Assembly: GCA_963776735.1 (NCBI GenBank)
Contig: CAVZNV010000021.1
Coordinates: 62,001-126,000, forward strand
Direction: 5' to 3'
DNA length: 64,000 nt
From: PALSA-612 sp963776735
Lineage (GTDB): Bacteria > Actinomycetota > Thermoleophilia > Gaiellales > Gaiellaceae
Shown piece after piece: positions 52,701 through 60,960 of this stretch. The notes beneath the pieces are model-generated. The model searched no databases. It was not told where the DNA came from and worked only from the letters and a program-made list of their open reading frames with translations. Made by a program: the position numbers and the translations under genes. Numbering within the stretch: the stretch's first letter is position 1; every line of letters starts with the position of its first letter.

Positions 52701-55437
52701 GCTCGGGCTCGAGCCTCCCCTCGCGCCCGCCGAGATCGCGGGCGCAACCGTCGGTCAGTTCGCCGAGTTCATCGGCCAGCTCGAGCCCGCGCAGGAGCAT
52801 GGGGACGGCGACGCGCCAGGCGTCGCAGAGTGGGTGCGCGCGTTTCGCGTCGACTGGTCGAAGGCGCCGCCCCTGCACTCCGTTGCGCCGGCGTGCCGGT
52901 GGGCGACCGTCGTCCCGCCCGACTACCCGCTCGCACCGCGCGTAGCCGCAGCCTTCCGCGACGGAGAGGCGAGCGACGGGCGGGGCGTGGCCCTCTTCCT
53001 CCCGCCTGATCCGAGCGAGCGTCACGTGCAAGCCCTGCTCGAAGCCGCTCGCGCGGCGTCGGACGAAGGGGTCACGAGGTTCGCGTTGATCCAGCACGGC
53101 GGCGGTGCGGCCTCCTTCGCCAAGACCCTGCACCTCGAGCGCCCTTCCCTCCACGTCTGCGTCGTCGACCTCCCTCCGGGCTCGGCCGCTCTCGACGTAG
53201 CGCGGAAGGAGGCCGAGGCGGCGAGCGGCTTCTGCGAGGTCGCGTACGACGAGGACGGCTGCCGCAGGCTGCCCGCGCTCCGGCTGCACGAAGTCGAGCC
53301 GGCGTCCGACCCGCCGCTGCTTCCCGACGACGTGCTGCTCGTCACGGGAGGCGGAAAGGGGATCGGAGCTGAGTGCGCGCTCTCCCTCGCGCAAGGGACC
53401 GGCGCGCGCATCGCGCTGATCGGTCGTGCCCGGCCGGACGGCGACGAGGCACTCGCAAAGAACCTCCGCCGCTTCCGGCTCGCAGGGGTGGTTCACGCCT
53501 ACACCATCGCGGACGTCACCGACCCTCGGGCCCTCGAGACGGCAGTCGACCGCCTACAGCGCGAGCTCGGCCCGGTGACCGCCGTGCTCCATGCCGCCGG
53601 CAGCAACGTGCCCAGCCTTCTCGCCGACCTCGACGAAGAGAAGGTCCGCGCCGCTCTCGCACCGAAGCTCGCCGGCCTGCGCGTGCTCATGGACGTGCTG
53701 GACGAGAGCCGTCTGAGGCTGCTCGTCGCGTTCTCGTCCGTCATCGGCCGGATCGGGTTGCGAGGCGAGGCGCACTACGCCCTGGCCAACGAATGGCTGA
53801 GCCGGGACGTCGAGCGCATCGCCGAGCGGCTGCCCACGTGCCGGTGCCTCAGCCTCGAGTGGTCCGTGTGGAGCGGCTTAGGCATGGGCGAGCGGCTCGG
53901 GGTTCTCGATGGCCTGGCTCGGGTCGGAGTCACGCCTGTGTCCATCGACGACGGGCTCGCGACCCTCGAGCGCCTGCTCCGTGCGAGGAAGCTGCCGACG
54001 ACGGTCGTGGTCAGCGGGCGGCTGGGGCGGCCGCCGACGGTTAGGTTCGATCCCGGCGAGCTGCCGCTGCTCCGCTTCGTCGACCGGGTGAGAGTGCACG
54101 TCCCGCACGTCGAGCTTGTCGCCGAGACGGAGCTGTCCATCGGCCACGACCCGTACCTCGCAGACCACGAGCTCGACCATTCGCTGCTCATGCCGGGCGT
54201 CATCAGCCTCGAGGCGTCCGCGCAGGTTGCCGCGGCGTTCGCCGGTGGAGTCACGATCGGAGCGATCCGATCCGTCGAGTTCGACCGGCCGATCACCGTC
54301 CCGCCCGACGGCTTCCGCACTCTGCGAATCGCCGCGCTGGCGAACGAGGCATCCTCCGAGATCGAGGTCGTGATCCGAAGCGACGAGACCGGGTTCCAGG
54401 CGGACCACGTTCGTTCCGTCTACGAGCTCGGCCCTCGTGCGGAGGAGACGATCTCCTTGCCGGTGAGCGACCCGCGTGCGCTCGCAGACGCCACGGTGCT
54501 GTACGACGCAGTCCTCTTCCAGCGTGGGCGCTTCCAGCGCGTGCTCGGCTACCAGACGCTCCACGCCCGCTCGTGCGTGGCAGAGGTCGAGAGCCGCCGT
54601 GACGGCTGGTTCCAGGCCTACCGCCCCCAGGACCTGGTGCTCGGCGATCCAGGCTGCCGCGACGCGTTCCTCCACGCGATCCAGGCTTGCGTGCCGCATC
54701 TGCGCCTGCTCCCGGTCGCCGTGGAGCGAATCGAGCTCGGACGTCCACCCGACGGCGTCCTTCGCGTCCGGGCTCGCGAACGCAGCCATGACGGGGACAC
54801 CTTCGTCTACGACTTCGAGGTCGTCGACGCGTCCGGTGCGCTCTGTGAGCGCTGGCGCGGCCTCACCCTGAAGAGCGTCCGAGCGGTCGACGCGCCGAGC
54901 ACGTGGCCGCCCGGCCTGCTCGTCCCGTACCTCGAGCGGCGAGTCGCCGAACTCCTCGGCGAGAGCGCGATCTCCGTCTCGCTCGAGGAACGATCGGCCA
55001 GGCGAACCCCGGCAGAGCATCGCCCGGACGGGAAGCCGCTGTCGCGATCCGCGCTCGACACGTCGCTGGCCCATCTGAACGGCAAGACGTTGGCCGTCGC
55101 CGGCCCTCCGCGAGTCGGCTGCGACATCGAAGCCGTCACGAACCGGACTCCGGAACGCTGGCGCGACCTGCTCGGCGTCGAGCGGTTCCGCCTCGCCCGC
55201 TTGCTCGCCGCGGACGGGTTGCAACTCGACGATGCGGCGACGCGTGTGTGGACTGCTCTCGAGTGCCGGCGGAAGGCCGGGCAGCTCGCAGGGTCATTGA
55301 CGCTCGCCGGGAGCGCAGACGACGGCTGGACCGTGCTCCGCAGCGGGCACGGCCGCATCGCCACGTACGTGACCCGAATGGAGGGGTACGACGGCGCCGT
55401 CGCGTTCGGCTTCCTCTGCGCGGGAGACCGGTCGTGA
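49741..55437 (+). CDS. pksE: Enediyne-type iterative polyketide synthase (KS-AT-ACP-KR-DH-PPTase)
   Basis: A 1,898-residue self-phosphopantetheinylating type I synthase of PKSE length. KS: VAIVGMACRYPDA, active Cys211 (VDGACASSLLA), His in EGHGTGTAVGD and NIGHTKAAAG. AT: VFPGQASPTYL and GHSLGELT with Ser658. ACP: GDLHLSSIQVAEL with the carrier Ser at residue 974. KR: LLVTGGGKGIGAE (about 1199), catalytic FSSVIGRIGLRGEAHYALAN. DH: DPYLADHELDHSLLMPGVIS. PPTase from about 1725: GCDIEAV and WTALECRRKAG. It builds a conjugated polyene from malonyl units, the precursor of enediyne cores. The ATG and stop overlap both neighbours by 4 nt. Confidence 0.95.
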   Translation: MTAVAIVGMACRYPDASTPEDLWTNVLAQRRAFRRIPAERLRATDYVSDDEGAADRTYCTEAAVLDGWSFDRDRFRIPGSTFRSTDLTHWLALEVAADALADAGHSEGRGLDGTRTGVIVGNTLTGEFSRAQLLRLRWPYVRRKVAAALDGAGHTSNEISALLGELEAAYKRPFPGVDGDTLAGALSNTIAGRICNAFDFKGGGYTVDGACASSLLAVATGCSALAAGDLRTAIVGGVDLSLDPFELVGFARAGALARREMRVYDRRSEGFWPGEGCGFLVLCRLEDALAGDVHVHAVIRGWGVSSDGRGGITRPEPAGQRLALDRAYERAGFGVETVALFEGHGTGTAVGDAVELESLLQARSQGDATGPAAIGSIKANIGHTKAAAGVAGLIKATMAVRETVIPPTTGCVEPHDLIRDGGATLRIVAEPEPWPASEPVRAGVNGLGFGGINSHVVLEAASARAAPRALPRPVVRLGASPQDAELFVFAAPDAPALSARLERVAAAAEALSRAEMGDLAAEFAAGARGPEAGRARAACVAGTREELWKQLELLRSLVDEGRANFVDCERGCALSTGRSSLRIGFVFPGQASPTYLDGGALARRFTYVRPLYAAAGLVGGDDFSDTTVAQPAIVTASLAGLAVLRRLGIRGSIAVGHSLGELTAFHWAGAIDRVALIRLASARGAAMGRLPRGDGAMAMVATSSEPVERLLAGCPDLCVAGLNGPTQTVVSGPAASVDRLRELAAQEHLATAVLPVSHAFHSPLVAPAADEVAAYLSDVGFAPLQRPVASTITGAILDASSDIGELVVTQITSPVRFAEALDAVVRTTDLLLEVGPGSVLTRLVRDSSEQPILALDAGGPSLRGILAAAGVAYAFGHPVLVEALFRDRFTRRIELDRPRQFLVNPCEAEDGVDVEVPEPLPSVADPPDLEEEPLESLDGDLLTVVRTLVARRAELSEAAIAEEDTLLGDLHLSSIQVAELASEAARLLGLEPPLAPAEIAGATVGQFAEFIGQLEPAQEHGDGDAPGVAEWVRAFRVDWSKAPPLHSVAPACRWATVVPPDYPLAPRVAAAFRDGEASDGRGVALFLPPDPSERHVQALLEAARAASDEGVTRFALIQHGGGAASFAKTLHLERPSLHVCVVDLPPGSAALDVARKEAEAASGFCEVAYDEDGCRRLPALRLHEVEPASDPPLLPDDVLLVTGGGKGIGAECALSLAQGTGARIALIGRARPDGDEALAKNLRRFRLAGVVHAYTIADVTDPRALETAVDRLQRELGPVTAVLHAAGSNVPSLLADLDEEKVRAALAPKLAGLRVLMDVLDESRLRLLVAFSSVIGRIGLRGEAHYALANEWLSRDVERIAERLPTCRCLSLEWSVWSGLGMGERLGVLDGLARVGVTPVSIDDGLATLERLLRARKLPTTVVVSGRLGRPPTVRFDPGELPLLRFVDRVRVHVPHVELVAETELSIGHDPYLADHELDHSLLMPGVISLEASAQVAAAFAGGVTIGAIRSVEFDRPITVPPDGFRTLRIAALANEASSEIEVVIRSDETGFQADHVRSVYELGPRAEETISLPVSDPRALADATVLYDAVLFQRGRFQRVLGYQTLHARSCVAEVESRRDGWFQAYRPQDLVLGDPGCRDAFLHAIQACVPHLRLLPVAVERIELGRPPDGVLRVRARERSHDGDTFVYDFEVVDASGALCERWRGLTLKSVRAVDAPSTWPPGLLVPYLERRVAELLGESAISVSLEERSARRTPAEHRPDGKPLSRSALDTSLAHLNGKTLAVAGPPRVGCDIEAVTNRTPERWRDLLGVERFRLARLLAADGLQLDDAATRVWTALECRRKAGQLAGSLTLAGSADDGWTVLRSGHGRIATYVTRMEGYDGAVAFGFLCAGDRS

Positions 55438-55862
55438 ACCCGAGCTGGGACTACACGCACGTCGTCACGCTGGAGGAGACGAACGCCGTCGGCAACGTCT
55501 ACTTCGTGAACCACGTGCGCTGGCAGGGCCACTGCCGTGAGCTGTTCCTGAAGGAGCGTGCCCCGTCGGTCCTCGACGCGCTCGGCGACCGCCTCGCGCT
55601 CGTCACGACGCGGTGCTCGTGTGACTACTTCGCCGAGCTGATGCCGTTCGACGAGATCACGGTCCGCATGACGCTCGCGGACGTTCGCCAGAACCGCGTC
55701 ATCATGCGCTTCGACTACCTGCGTGGCCCGAACGAGGAACTCGTCGCCCGCGGCGAGCAGGAGGTCGCCTGCCTGGAGCGGGACGGGAACACCGCCCGTC
55801 CGACGCCGGTCCCCGCCGAGCTTCGCCGCGCGCTGGAGCCGTACGCGGAGGCGAGGCGTTGA
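55434..55862 (+). CDS. Enediyne hotdog thioesterase (E10-type)
   Basis: A 142-residue hotdog-fold acyl thioesterase: YTHVVTLEETNAVGNVYFVN followed by HVRWQGHCRELFL (family signature), CSCDYFAELMPFDEITVRMT and GEQEVACLERDGNTARPTPV. E10/CalE7-type enzymes release the polyene from PKSE by hydrolysis. The GTG start overlaps the synthase stop, and its own stop overlaps the next TTG. This gene completes the five-gene core cassette. Confidence 0.93.
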   Translation: MNPSWDYTHVVTLEETNAVGNVYFVNHVRWQGHCRELFLKERAPSVLDALGDRLALVTTRCSCDYFAELMPFDEITVRMTLADVRQNRVIMRFDYLRGPNEELVARGEQEVACLERDGNTARPTPVPAELRRALEPYAEARR

Positions 55863-56471
55863 GCGACAGAGTGCTCCTGCTCGGAGGAAGCCTCGCGCGC
55901 CCCTCGCATACGGGCGCTCTCCTGCGATTGGCCGGCGACGCCGTCGAGCTGTCGGGTGCTCGTGCCGACGTCTGGGACGTCTCCGACCGGCCGCTACCGG
56001 CGGCGGATTCCGGCCGAACACGCACTCCATCCGGCTGCGCGGAGGGAGCCCGGCCGGTCGCTGGCGCTGGCAGCCAGGTCGGCCGACGCGATCGTGGTCG
56101 CCTCGCCGCTCTACCACAACTCCTACTCGGGAGTGGTCAAGAACGCCCTCGACCATCTGAGCACGGGTGAGTTCGACGGCAAGCCGCTCGGGCTCATCGG
56201 CCACTGCGGGCACCTGACCAATCCGCAGGCTCTCGACCAACTCCGCGTCGTTGCGCGCGCGCTCGGTGCCCTGGCCGTTCCTCAGCAGGTCTTCACGACG
56301 GACGCCGACTGGCGGTTCGTGGACGGGGGCTACGAGCTCGCGGGCGTCCGCGTGGCTCGACGAATCGACCGGTTTGTCGAGGCGCTCCTCGACCTGGTCG
56401 CCTGCCTCGGACGGCGCTCGATCGGCGCGTCGCAGGACGGCCGCGAGGTGATGGCCGGGAAGCTCCGATGA
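55859..56471 (+). CDS. NAD(P)H-dependent FMN reductase, frameshifted near 56005
   Basis: Two frames joined near 56005 give a flavodoxin-fold reductase of about 200 residues. The first has VLLLGGSLARPSHTGALLRL and DVSDRPLPAAD. The second has RSLALAARSADAIVVASPLY, HNSYSGVVKNALDHLS and GLIGHCGHLTNPQ. It could supply reduced flavin to tailoring oxygenases. TTG 55859 overlaps the thioesterase stop and the end overlaps the AraC start, so it belongs to the cassette operon. A one-base error is as likely as a real mutation. Confidence 0.75.
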
Positions 56472-57397
56472 GCGTCGTCGCCCACACGCCGGCAAGACCG
56501 CGCACCCGGTTGGCTCCCCTCCACCAGCGCGCCGTCGAGCGGGTGATCGCGGACGTCAGCCGGCGTCTCGACGAGCGCATCACGTTGCGGGAGATGGCAG
56601 CGAAGGCATACCTCAGCCCGTTTCACTTCCACCGCATCTTCCGACGTGCAACCGGCCTCCCCCCAGGTCGGTTCCTCGCCGCGTTGCGCATCCAGGAGGC
56701 AAAGCGCCTGCTCGTCTACTCGGACCTCAGCGTGACCGAGATCTCGCTCGCCGTCGGCTACCACAGCCTCAGCACGTTCAGCTCCCAGTTCTCGCGCTTC
56801 GTAGGCCAATCGCCCCAGAGCCTCCGTGACCTCGCGGGGACGTTCGGGTGCGAACGGGCGATCGAACGCGTCGGACTCGAGGACGTCTCCGCTCGCACGG
56901 ACGACGGTGCGGGCACGATCGAGGGACGGCTGCTCGTGGAGGAGGACTTCGCCGGGACCGCGTTCGTTTGTCTCTTCCCGGCACGGATCGCCGAGGGGTT
57001 GCCCGTCGGCTTCACGGTGACGGCTGCACCGGGGCGGTTTCTGCTCCGGACGGCCGCAGAAGGCGACTGCCACGTGCTCGCGGCAGCGCTTCCGCGGGGC
57101 GCCGACGGTCGCAGCTACCTCGCGCCGCACGGGGACCTCCTAGTCGGCCGCAGCAGCAGGGCGATCGAGAGCAGGCGAGGCGGCGGTGTCCATTACGTGG
57201 AGGTCGCGCTTGCGCTTCCGCGGCTCACCGATCCTCCGGTCCTCTTCGCTCCGACCGCGCTCCTGCGCGACCGTGCGCGAAGGGGCGACGGCGCCGTCCG
57301 ACGTGCCGCTCGGATCAGATCAGGCCGCGGCGAAGGGCTTCGGCGACCGCCTGCGCTCGTGTCGCGGCGCTCAGCCCGCGCTCGAGCCCCTGGATGA
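56468..57397 (+). CDS. AraC-family transcriptional regulator
   Basis: A 309-residue regulator. The N-terminal about 100 residues are the AraC double helix-turn-helix: ITLREMAAKAYLSPFHFHRI, FRRATGLPPGRFLAALRIQE and LSVTEISLAVGYHSLSTFSS with a following SQFSRFVGQSPQSLR. The rest is a beta-rich effector-type region (VEEDFAGTAFVCLFPARIAE). The ATG overlaps the FMN reductase stop, so it is the last gene of the cassette operon and a candidate regulator of it. The C-terminal end overlaps the LuxR gene on the other strand and may be over-extended. Confidence 0.85.
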   Translation: MSVVAHTPARPRTRLAPLHQRAVERVIADVSRRLDERITLREMAAKAYLSPFHFHRIFRRATGLPPGRFLAALRIQEAKRLLVYSDLSVTEISLAVGYHSLSTFSSQFSRFVGQSPQSLRDLAGTFGCERAIERVGLEDVSARTDDGAGTIEGRLLVEEDFAGTAFVCLFPARIAEGLPVGFTVTAAPGRFLLRTAAEGDCHVLAAALPRGADGRSYLAPHGDLLVGRSSRAIESRRGGGVHYVEVALALPRLTDPPVLFAPTALLRDRARRGDGAVRRAARIRSGRGEGLRRPPALVSRRSARARAPG

Positions 57398-57908
57398 TCG
57401 CCTTCACCGTCCGCTCGGAGTAGAACAGGGTCTCGGAGATCGTGCGCGTCGTAGCACCTGCGGCGAGCAACCTCAGGACTTCGATGCCGCGCTGATCGAA
57501 GTCGGGATGCAGGCGCAGGCGGTCAAGCTCGAGCTGCAGGCGGAAGCCAACGGAGACGGCGCGCACCGATGCCGTCAGCTGGCGCGGTGTTACCGTTGGC
57601 CAGGGCACGACCGCGGCGACGAACGTGGAGTCGTGCGGCATCGCGGCGGCATCGGACACGCAGAGAACGACGGGGCACGTGTACCGGCCCGACTCGAGCG
57701 CCTGCGGCGACGCCACGACGACTTCTGCCTCTTTGGTCGGTTTACCACCCTCGATGGAGAAGACGACCTTCGTCAGCGGATCTTCCTCGAGGCAACTCTC
57801 GATCCCTCGACGAAGTAGGTCGGATTCGTGGGCGATCCCGACTAGGGCGATGTCTTCTCGAGGACTCGTCGCACGCTCGAGCCCTTGGGTGGCCCCTTGT
57901 CGTGCCAA
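57315..57908 (-). CDS. LuxR-type response regulator-like protein
   Basis: A 197-residue protein with a degenerate receiver-like N-terminus (ALVGIAHESDLLRRGIESCL, VVVASPQAL) and a C-terminal LuxR helix-turn-helix (EVLRLLAAGATTRTISETLF followed by YSERTVKAIIQGLERGLSAA). The usual phosphoacceptor context is not obvious, so it may respond to something other than phosphorylation. It converges with the AraC gene and overlaps it by 83 nt, so one end is probably mis-set. Confidence 0.75.
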   Translation of the reverse strand: MARQGATQGLERATSPREDIALVGIAHESDLLRRGIESCLEEDPLTKVVFSIEGGKPTKEAEVVVASPQALESGRYTCPVVLCVSDAAAMPHDSTFVAAVVPWPTVTPRQLTASVRAVSVGFRLQLELDRLRLHPDFDQRGIEVLRLLAAGATTRTISETLFYSERTVKAIIQGLERGLSAATRAQAVAEALRRGLI

Positions 57909-58090
57909 CCGATTCCTTTCGCTCGGCTAGTGCGGGACGGCGCGCTGACGAGGCTCCGAGCACGGGTTTCTAAACGCACTCGTGGCAGTTGTCAACAAGT
58001 TCATGCACAGGTTCCCCACATCTTCCACAGCCTGGCGCTCGCACGATCTGCCCTTTCGGGCAAGACCGGCGACTGCTCACACCGCGCGGC

Positions 58091-58471
58091 TCACACCTGG
58101 AGCAGCTGAATCCGGTACCCGTCCGGGTCGAGGATCACGGAGAACACGCTTCCGAACTCGTTCCGGACCGGTTCGCGCGTGACCTGTGCACCGAGACGGC
58201 TCAGCCTCGCCGTCGCGCTCTCCACGTCGTCGACGAAGAAGCCGAGCGAGCAACCGGCGTTGCGGTTGGGGCCGAGCTCGTCATCCGCTACATGGAGCGT
58301 CAAGCGGATGTAGCCGGCGTCGAGCTCGACCCAGCGATCGGTCGACGCGGTCATCCTCAGCCCGAGCAGATCCCGGTAGAAGTGGGTGCTGCGCACGAGG
58401 TCTGCGGCGACGAAGTTGACGAGCTCCAGCCGGCCGATCATTCGTCCGGGCACGGCAGGGTGAAGGGTCAT
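58091..58471 (-). CDS. VOC-superfamily (glyoxalase-like) protein
   Basis: A 126-residue vicinal-oxygen-chelate protein: LELVNFVAADLVRSTHFYRD and LLGLRMTASTDRWVELDAGY in the first repeat, LGFFVDDVESATARLSRLG and SVFSVILDPDGYRIQLLQV in the second. In natural product clusters these proteins often serve in self-resistance by binding the product, or as small isomerases. It starts with ATG overlapping the aldo-keto reductase stop by 4 nt. Confidence 0.85.
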   Translation of the reverse strand: MTLHPAVPGRMIGRLELVNFVAADLVRSTHFYRDLLGLRMTASTDRWVELDAGYIRLTLHVADDELGPNRNAGCSLGFFVDDVESATARLSRLGAQVTREPVRNEFGSVFSVILDPDGYRIQLLQV

Positions 58472-59445
58472 GTGATCCACGCGTCCGGGGCGGGGCCGCC
58501 GCCGCCTACGGCCGGGAACAGCGCGTCGAGCCGACTGAGCTCGTCGTCGTCAAGGTGCGTCTCGAGTGCGGCGATCGTGGCGTCGACCTGCTCCACAGTT
58601 CGCGGTCCGCTGACGAGCGCGGTCACGCCGGGGCGCGACGCGACCCAGGCGAGCGCTACGTGCGCCGGGTCGCGCCCGGCGTTCGCGCAGAAGCGCTCGT
58701 AGGCGGCGACCGTGTCGCGATGCGTCTCGAGCGCCGTCGCGGCGCGTCCCTGGGCCGACTTCACGGCGGTTCCCTCGCGCATCTTTCGGAGGACGCCGCC
58801 GAGCAGGCCGCCGTGCAAGGGCGACCAGACGAGCACGGCGACGCCGTACGCCTGTGCGGCCGGGATCACCTCCAGCTCCGCGCCGCGGGTGAACAGGTTG
58901 TAGACGCACTGCTCGGACGCGAGTCCGACCAGGTTGCGGCGCCTGGCCGACTCCTGCGCAGCGGCGATGTTCCAGCCTGCGAAGTTCGACGAGCCGACGT
59001 AGCGGACCTTGCCCTGGGCGAGGAGCGTCTCCATGGCCTGCCACACCTCTTCCCACGACACGGCCGGGTCGAGGCGGTGCATCTGATAGATGTCGATCCA
59101 GTCGGTCTGCAGCCGCCGCAGAGACGCCTCGCAGGCAGCAACGATCCGACGTGCCGAGAGCCCCGACTCGTTGAGCCCTGGCCCCATCGGGTTTCCGAGC
59201 TTCGTCGCGAGCACGACCTGGTCCCGGCGCCCGAATGCGGCCGAGAGCCAGCGGCCCACCAGCTCCTCCGTATAACCCTTGTAGACGCGCCAGCCGTAGA
59301 TATCGGCCGTGTCGACGACGTTGACTCCGAGCTCGAGCGCCCGGTCGAGGATCGCATGCGCATCCGGCTCCTCGACCCGGCCGCCGAAGTTGACCGTTCC
59401 CACCGCGATCCGGCTGATCTCCAATCCGGTCCGCCCGAGGCGCAT
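58468..59445 (-). CDS. Aldo-keto reductase
   Basis: A 325-residue NADPH-dependent reductase with RLGRTGLEISRIAVGTVNFG, catalytic Asp/Tyr context VVDTADIYGW, Lys VLATKLGNPMG, DIYQMHRLDP and NADPH-binding GVTALVSGPRTVEQVDATIA. It could reduce a carbonyl on a cluster intermediate or a toxic aldehyde. ATG 59445 begins the family sequence. The gene is divergent from the DUF6004-like gene across an AT-rich region and coupled to the VOC gene. Confidence 0.9.
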   Translation of the reverse strand: MRLGRTGLEISRIAVGTVNFGGRVEEPDAHAILDRALELGVNVVDTADIYGWRVYKGYTEELVGRWLSAAFGRRDQVVLATKLGNPMGPGLNESGLSARRIVAACEASLRRLQTDWIDIYQMHRLDPAVSWEEVWQAMETLLAQGKVRYVGSSNFAGWNIAAAQESARRRNLVGLASEQCVYNLFTRGAELEVIPAAQAYGVAVLVWSPLHGGLLGGVLRKMREGTAVKSAQGRAATALETHRDTVAAYERFCANAGRDPAHVALAWVASRPGVTALVSGPRTVEQVDATIAALETHLDDDELSRLDALFPAVGGGGPAPDAWIT

Positions 59446-59521
59446 GCAGTGGCCGTTGTCCCGCACTCGCCGATTATACAATACTTTTTTAAAGTAGTCT
59501 GAGGATCGATCTACAAGAATA

Positions 59522-59549
59522 TTGACTTCTTGGACAGTTACTTTATAAT
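59522..59549 (+). promoter_or_regulatory. Sigma-70-type promoter in the divergent AT-rich region
   Basis: TTGACT (59522-59527) and TATAAT (59544-59549) are separated by 16 bp, oriented toward the gene starting at 59662. On the other strand TATAAT (complement of 59473-59478) faces the aldo-keto reductase. The palindrome TACTTT-TTT-AAAGTA (59482-59496) and a repeated TACTTT (59539-59544) could be operator half-sites. Confidence 0.65.
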
Positions 59550-59661
59550 CGTGTGGCATGTCCGGGAGAGGTCAAGCCCTTCGTATTCGAACACGGCCGT
59601 GCGAAGCGGCAGGTCGCGCCCGGAGTCGGACCGTTCAGGCCAACCACAGCGGAGGTACGCG

Positions 59662-60873
59662 TTGTCAGGTCTAGACACATACGAGTCGCTCAACATCGAG
59701 CCGAAGCCGCTGCGACCGCACATTCTCGCCGCCGCGACGGTCGTCTTCGGCGACGACTTCTACAGCGGGACGCGAGAGACGATCAGCCTCTCGGGGTACG
59801 TCCAGCTCAACAAGTGGCCGATGCCCGGCTTCGCGCATAGCGTGGACGAGAAGGGCCGCGCGCAGTTCGACCTCGAGCTCATCAGTGCGCCCGAGGTAGG
59901 CATCAAGGGTTACAGCTACGTCCTCGACGATCGGATCCAGGTTCTCTCGAACCCGTACCTGCCGAACACCGGGCACGTACGACAGATCGTCCCCGGCAAG
60001 AACTTCCCCGCCGAATTCTTCATCCGGCGATTCGGCGTCCTCGAGACGAGCACGATGCGGCTCGCACACCGCGACGTGATCGACATCAAGGGCGTGATCG
60101 ACGGGATCCCGCCGTACAAGAAACCGCTCACGGCGCCGTTCCTCGGCGCGCCGCGCGGGGATGGGTCCTGCACGGTCATGCAGGCACCCAACGTCGTTCG
60201 GGGCACGAACCTCCCCGAGGCGTGGTATCCGGCGAGCCTCCAGAACGAGCCGATGGGGCTCACGCCCACGGTCTTCTTCGCGGAGTCGCCGGGACCGTGC
60301 GTCTCGATGCTCGTCGACCCGTCGCTGATCGTCCAGAGCAGCACGACGGGACGCGTCGAGATCGAGGTGAACGGCGTGACCGAGGAGATCGAGGTCCACG
60401 GCGACCACAAGCTGGCGGCCGGCGCCGAGATCCTCCTCTTCGAGCCGGAGAAGCACGGAGACGGAGACGGCGTCGTCGCGCAGCTCGCGCGGCTGGCGCT
60501 CGTCGGAGAGTCCGACGCGCTCGGCGGCCGAGTGATGGTTCGCGTCAGCTTCTTCCAGCCGTCCGGCGGCAGCGTCGGCGAGGGCTGGGAGGCGGACCTC
60601 GGCGCGCTGCGGTACCCGAGCGAGCTCCACCTCGACGCCCAACTCGAGATCGTCACCCCGTCCGGCGTGCTCTACGCCGCGAGCCCGACGCACATCAGCG
60701 GTGCCCTGCCCGACGTGGAGGTCACCGGTGCCGAGCTCAGCAAGGCCGGAGGGGACGTCGCGCTCCGGACGGTCGACGGCGACGTACGAGCCTGGCTGAA
60801 GGCGATCGACCTTCAGCTCGGTGAAGCGCAGGTCGGCCGCGAGGCCCACATGACACCGGCGCTCGCCGTCTAG
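59662..60873 (+). CDS. DUF6004-like beta-rich protein
   Basis: A 403-residue protein. The first half reads like DUF6004-type proteins: GFAHSVDEKGRAQFDLELIS, VRQIVPGKNFPAEFFIRRFG and IDIKGVIDGIPPYKKPL. The second half repeats beta-strand segments (VEIEVNGVTEEIEVHGDHKL). No signal peptide or catalytic motif is visible. TTG 59662 has GGAGG 6 nt upstream, deciding the start. It has its own promoter and may be an accessory of the cluster. The family match is by eye only. Confidence 0.55.
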   Translation: MSGLDTYESLNIEPKPLRPHILAAATVVFGDDFYSGTRETISLSGYVQLNKWPMPGFAHSVDEKGRAQFDLELISAPEVGIKGYSYVLDDRIQVLSNPYLPNTGHVRQIVPGKNFPAEFFIRRFGVLETSTMRLAHRDVIDIKGVIDGIPPYKKPLTAPFLGAPRGDGSCTVMQAPNVVRGTNLPEAWYPASLQNEPMGLTPTVFFAESPGPCVSMLVDPSLIVQSSTTGRVEIEVNGVTEEIEVHGDHKLAAGAEILLFEPEKHGDGDGVVAQLARLALVGESDALGGRVMVRVSFFQPSGGSVGEGWEADLGALRYPSELHLDAQLEIVTPSGVLYAASPTHISGALPDVEVTGAELSKAGGDVALRTVDGDVRAWLKAIDLQLGEAQVGREAHMTPALAV

Positions 60874-60960
60874 GGAGCAGCCTCACGCATCGAGTCGGTG
60901 GCGCCGCCATGTCGTGGACATGAGCGGCGCCACCGACGGCCCGCAACCGGAGGAAGGCCG

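Noticed and set aside
51100..55224. Long minus-strand open frames opposite the synthase gene
   Set aside because: They are shadows of a GC-rich gene, with Arg/Ala-rich sequence and no domain motifs.
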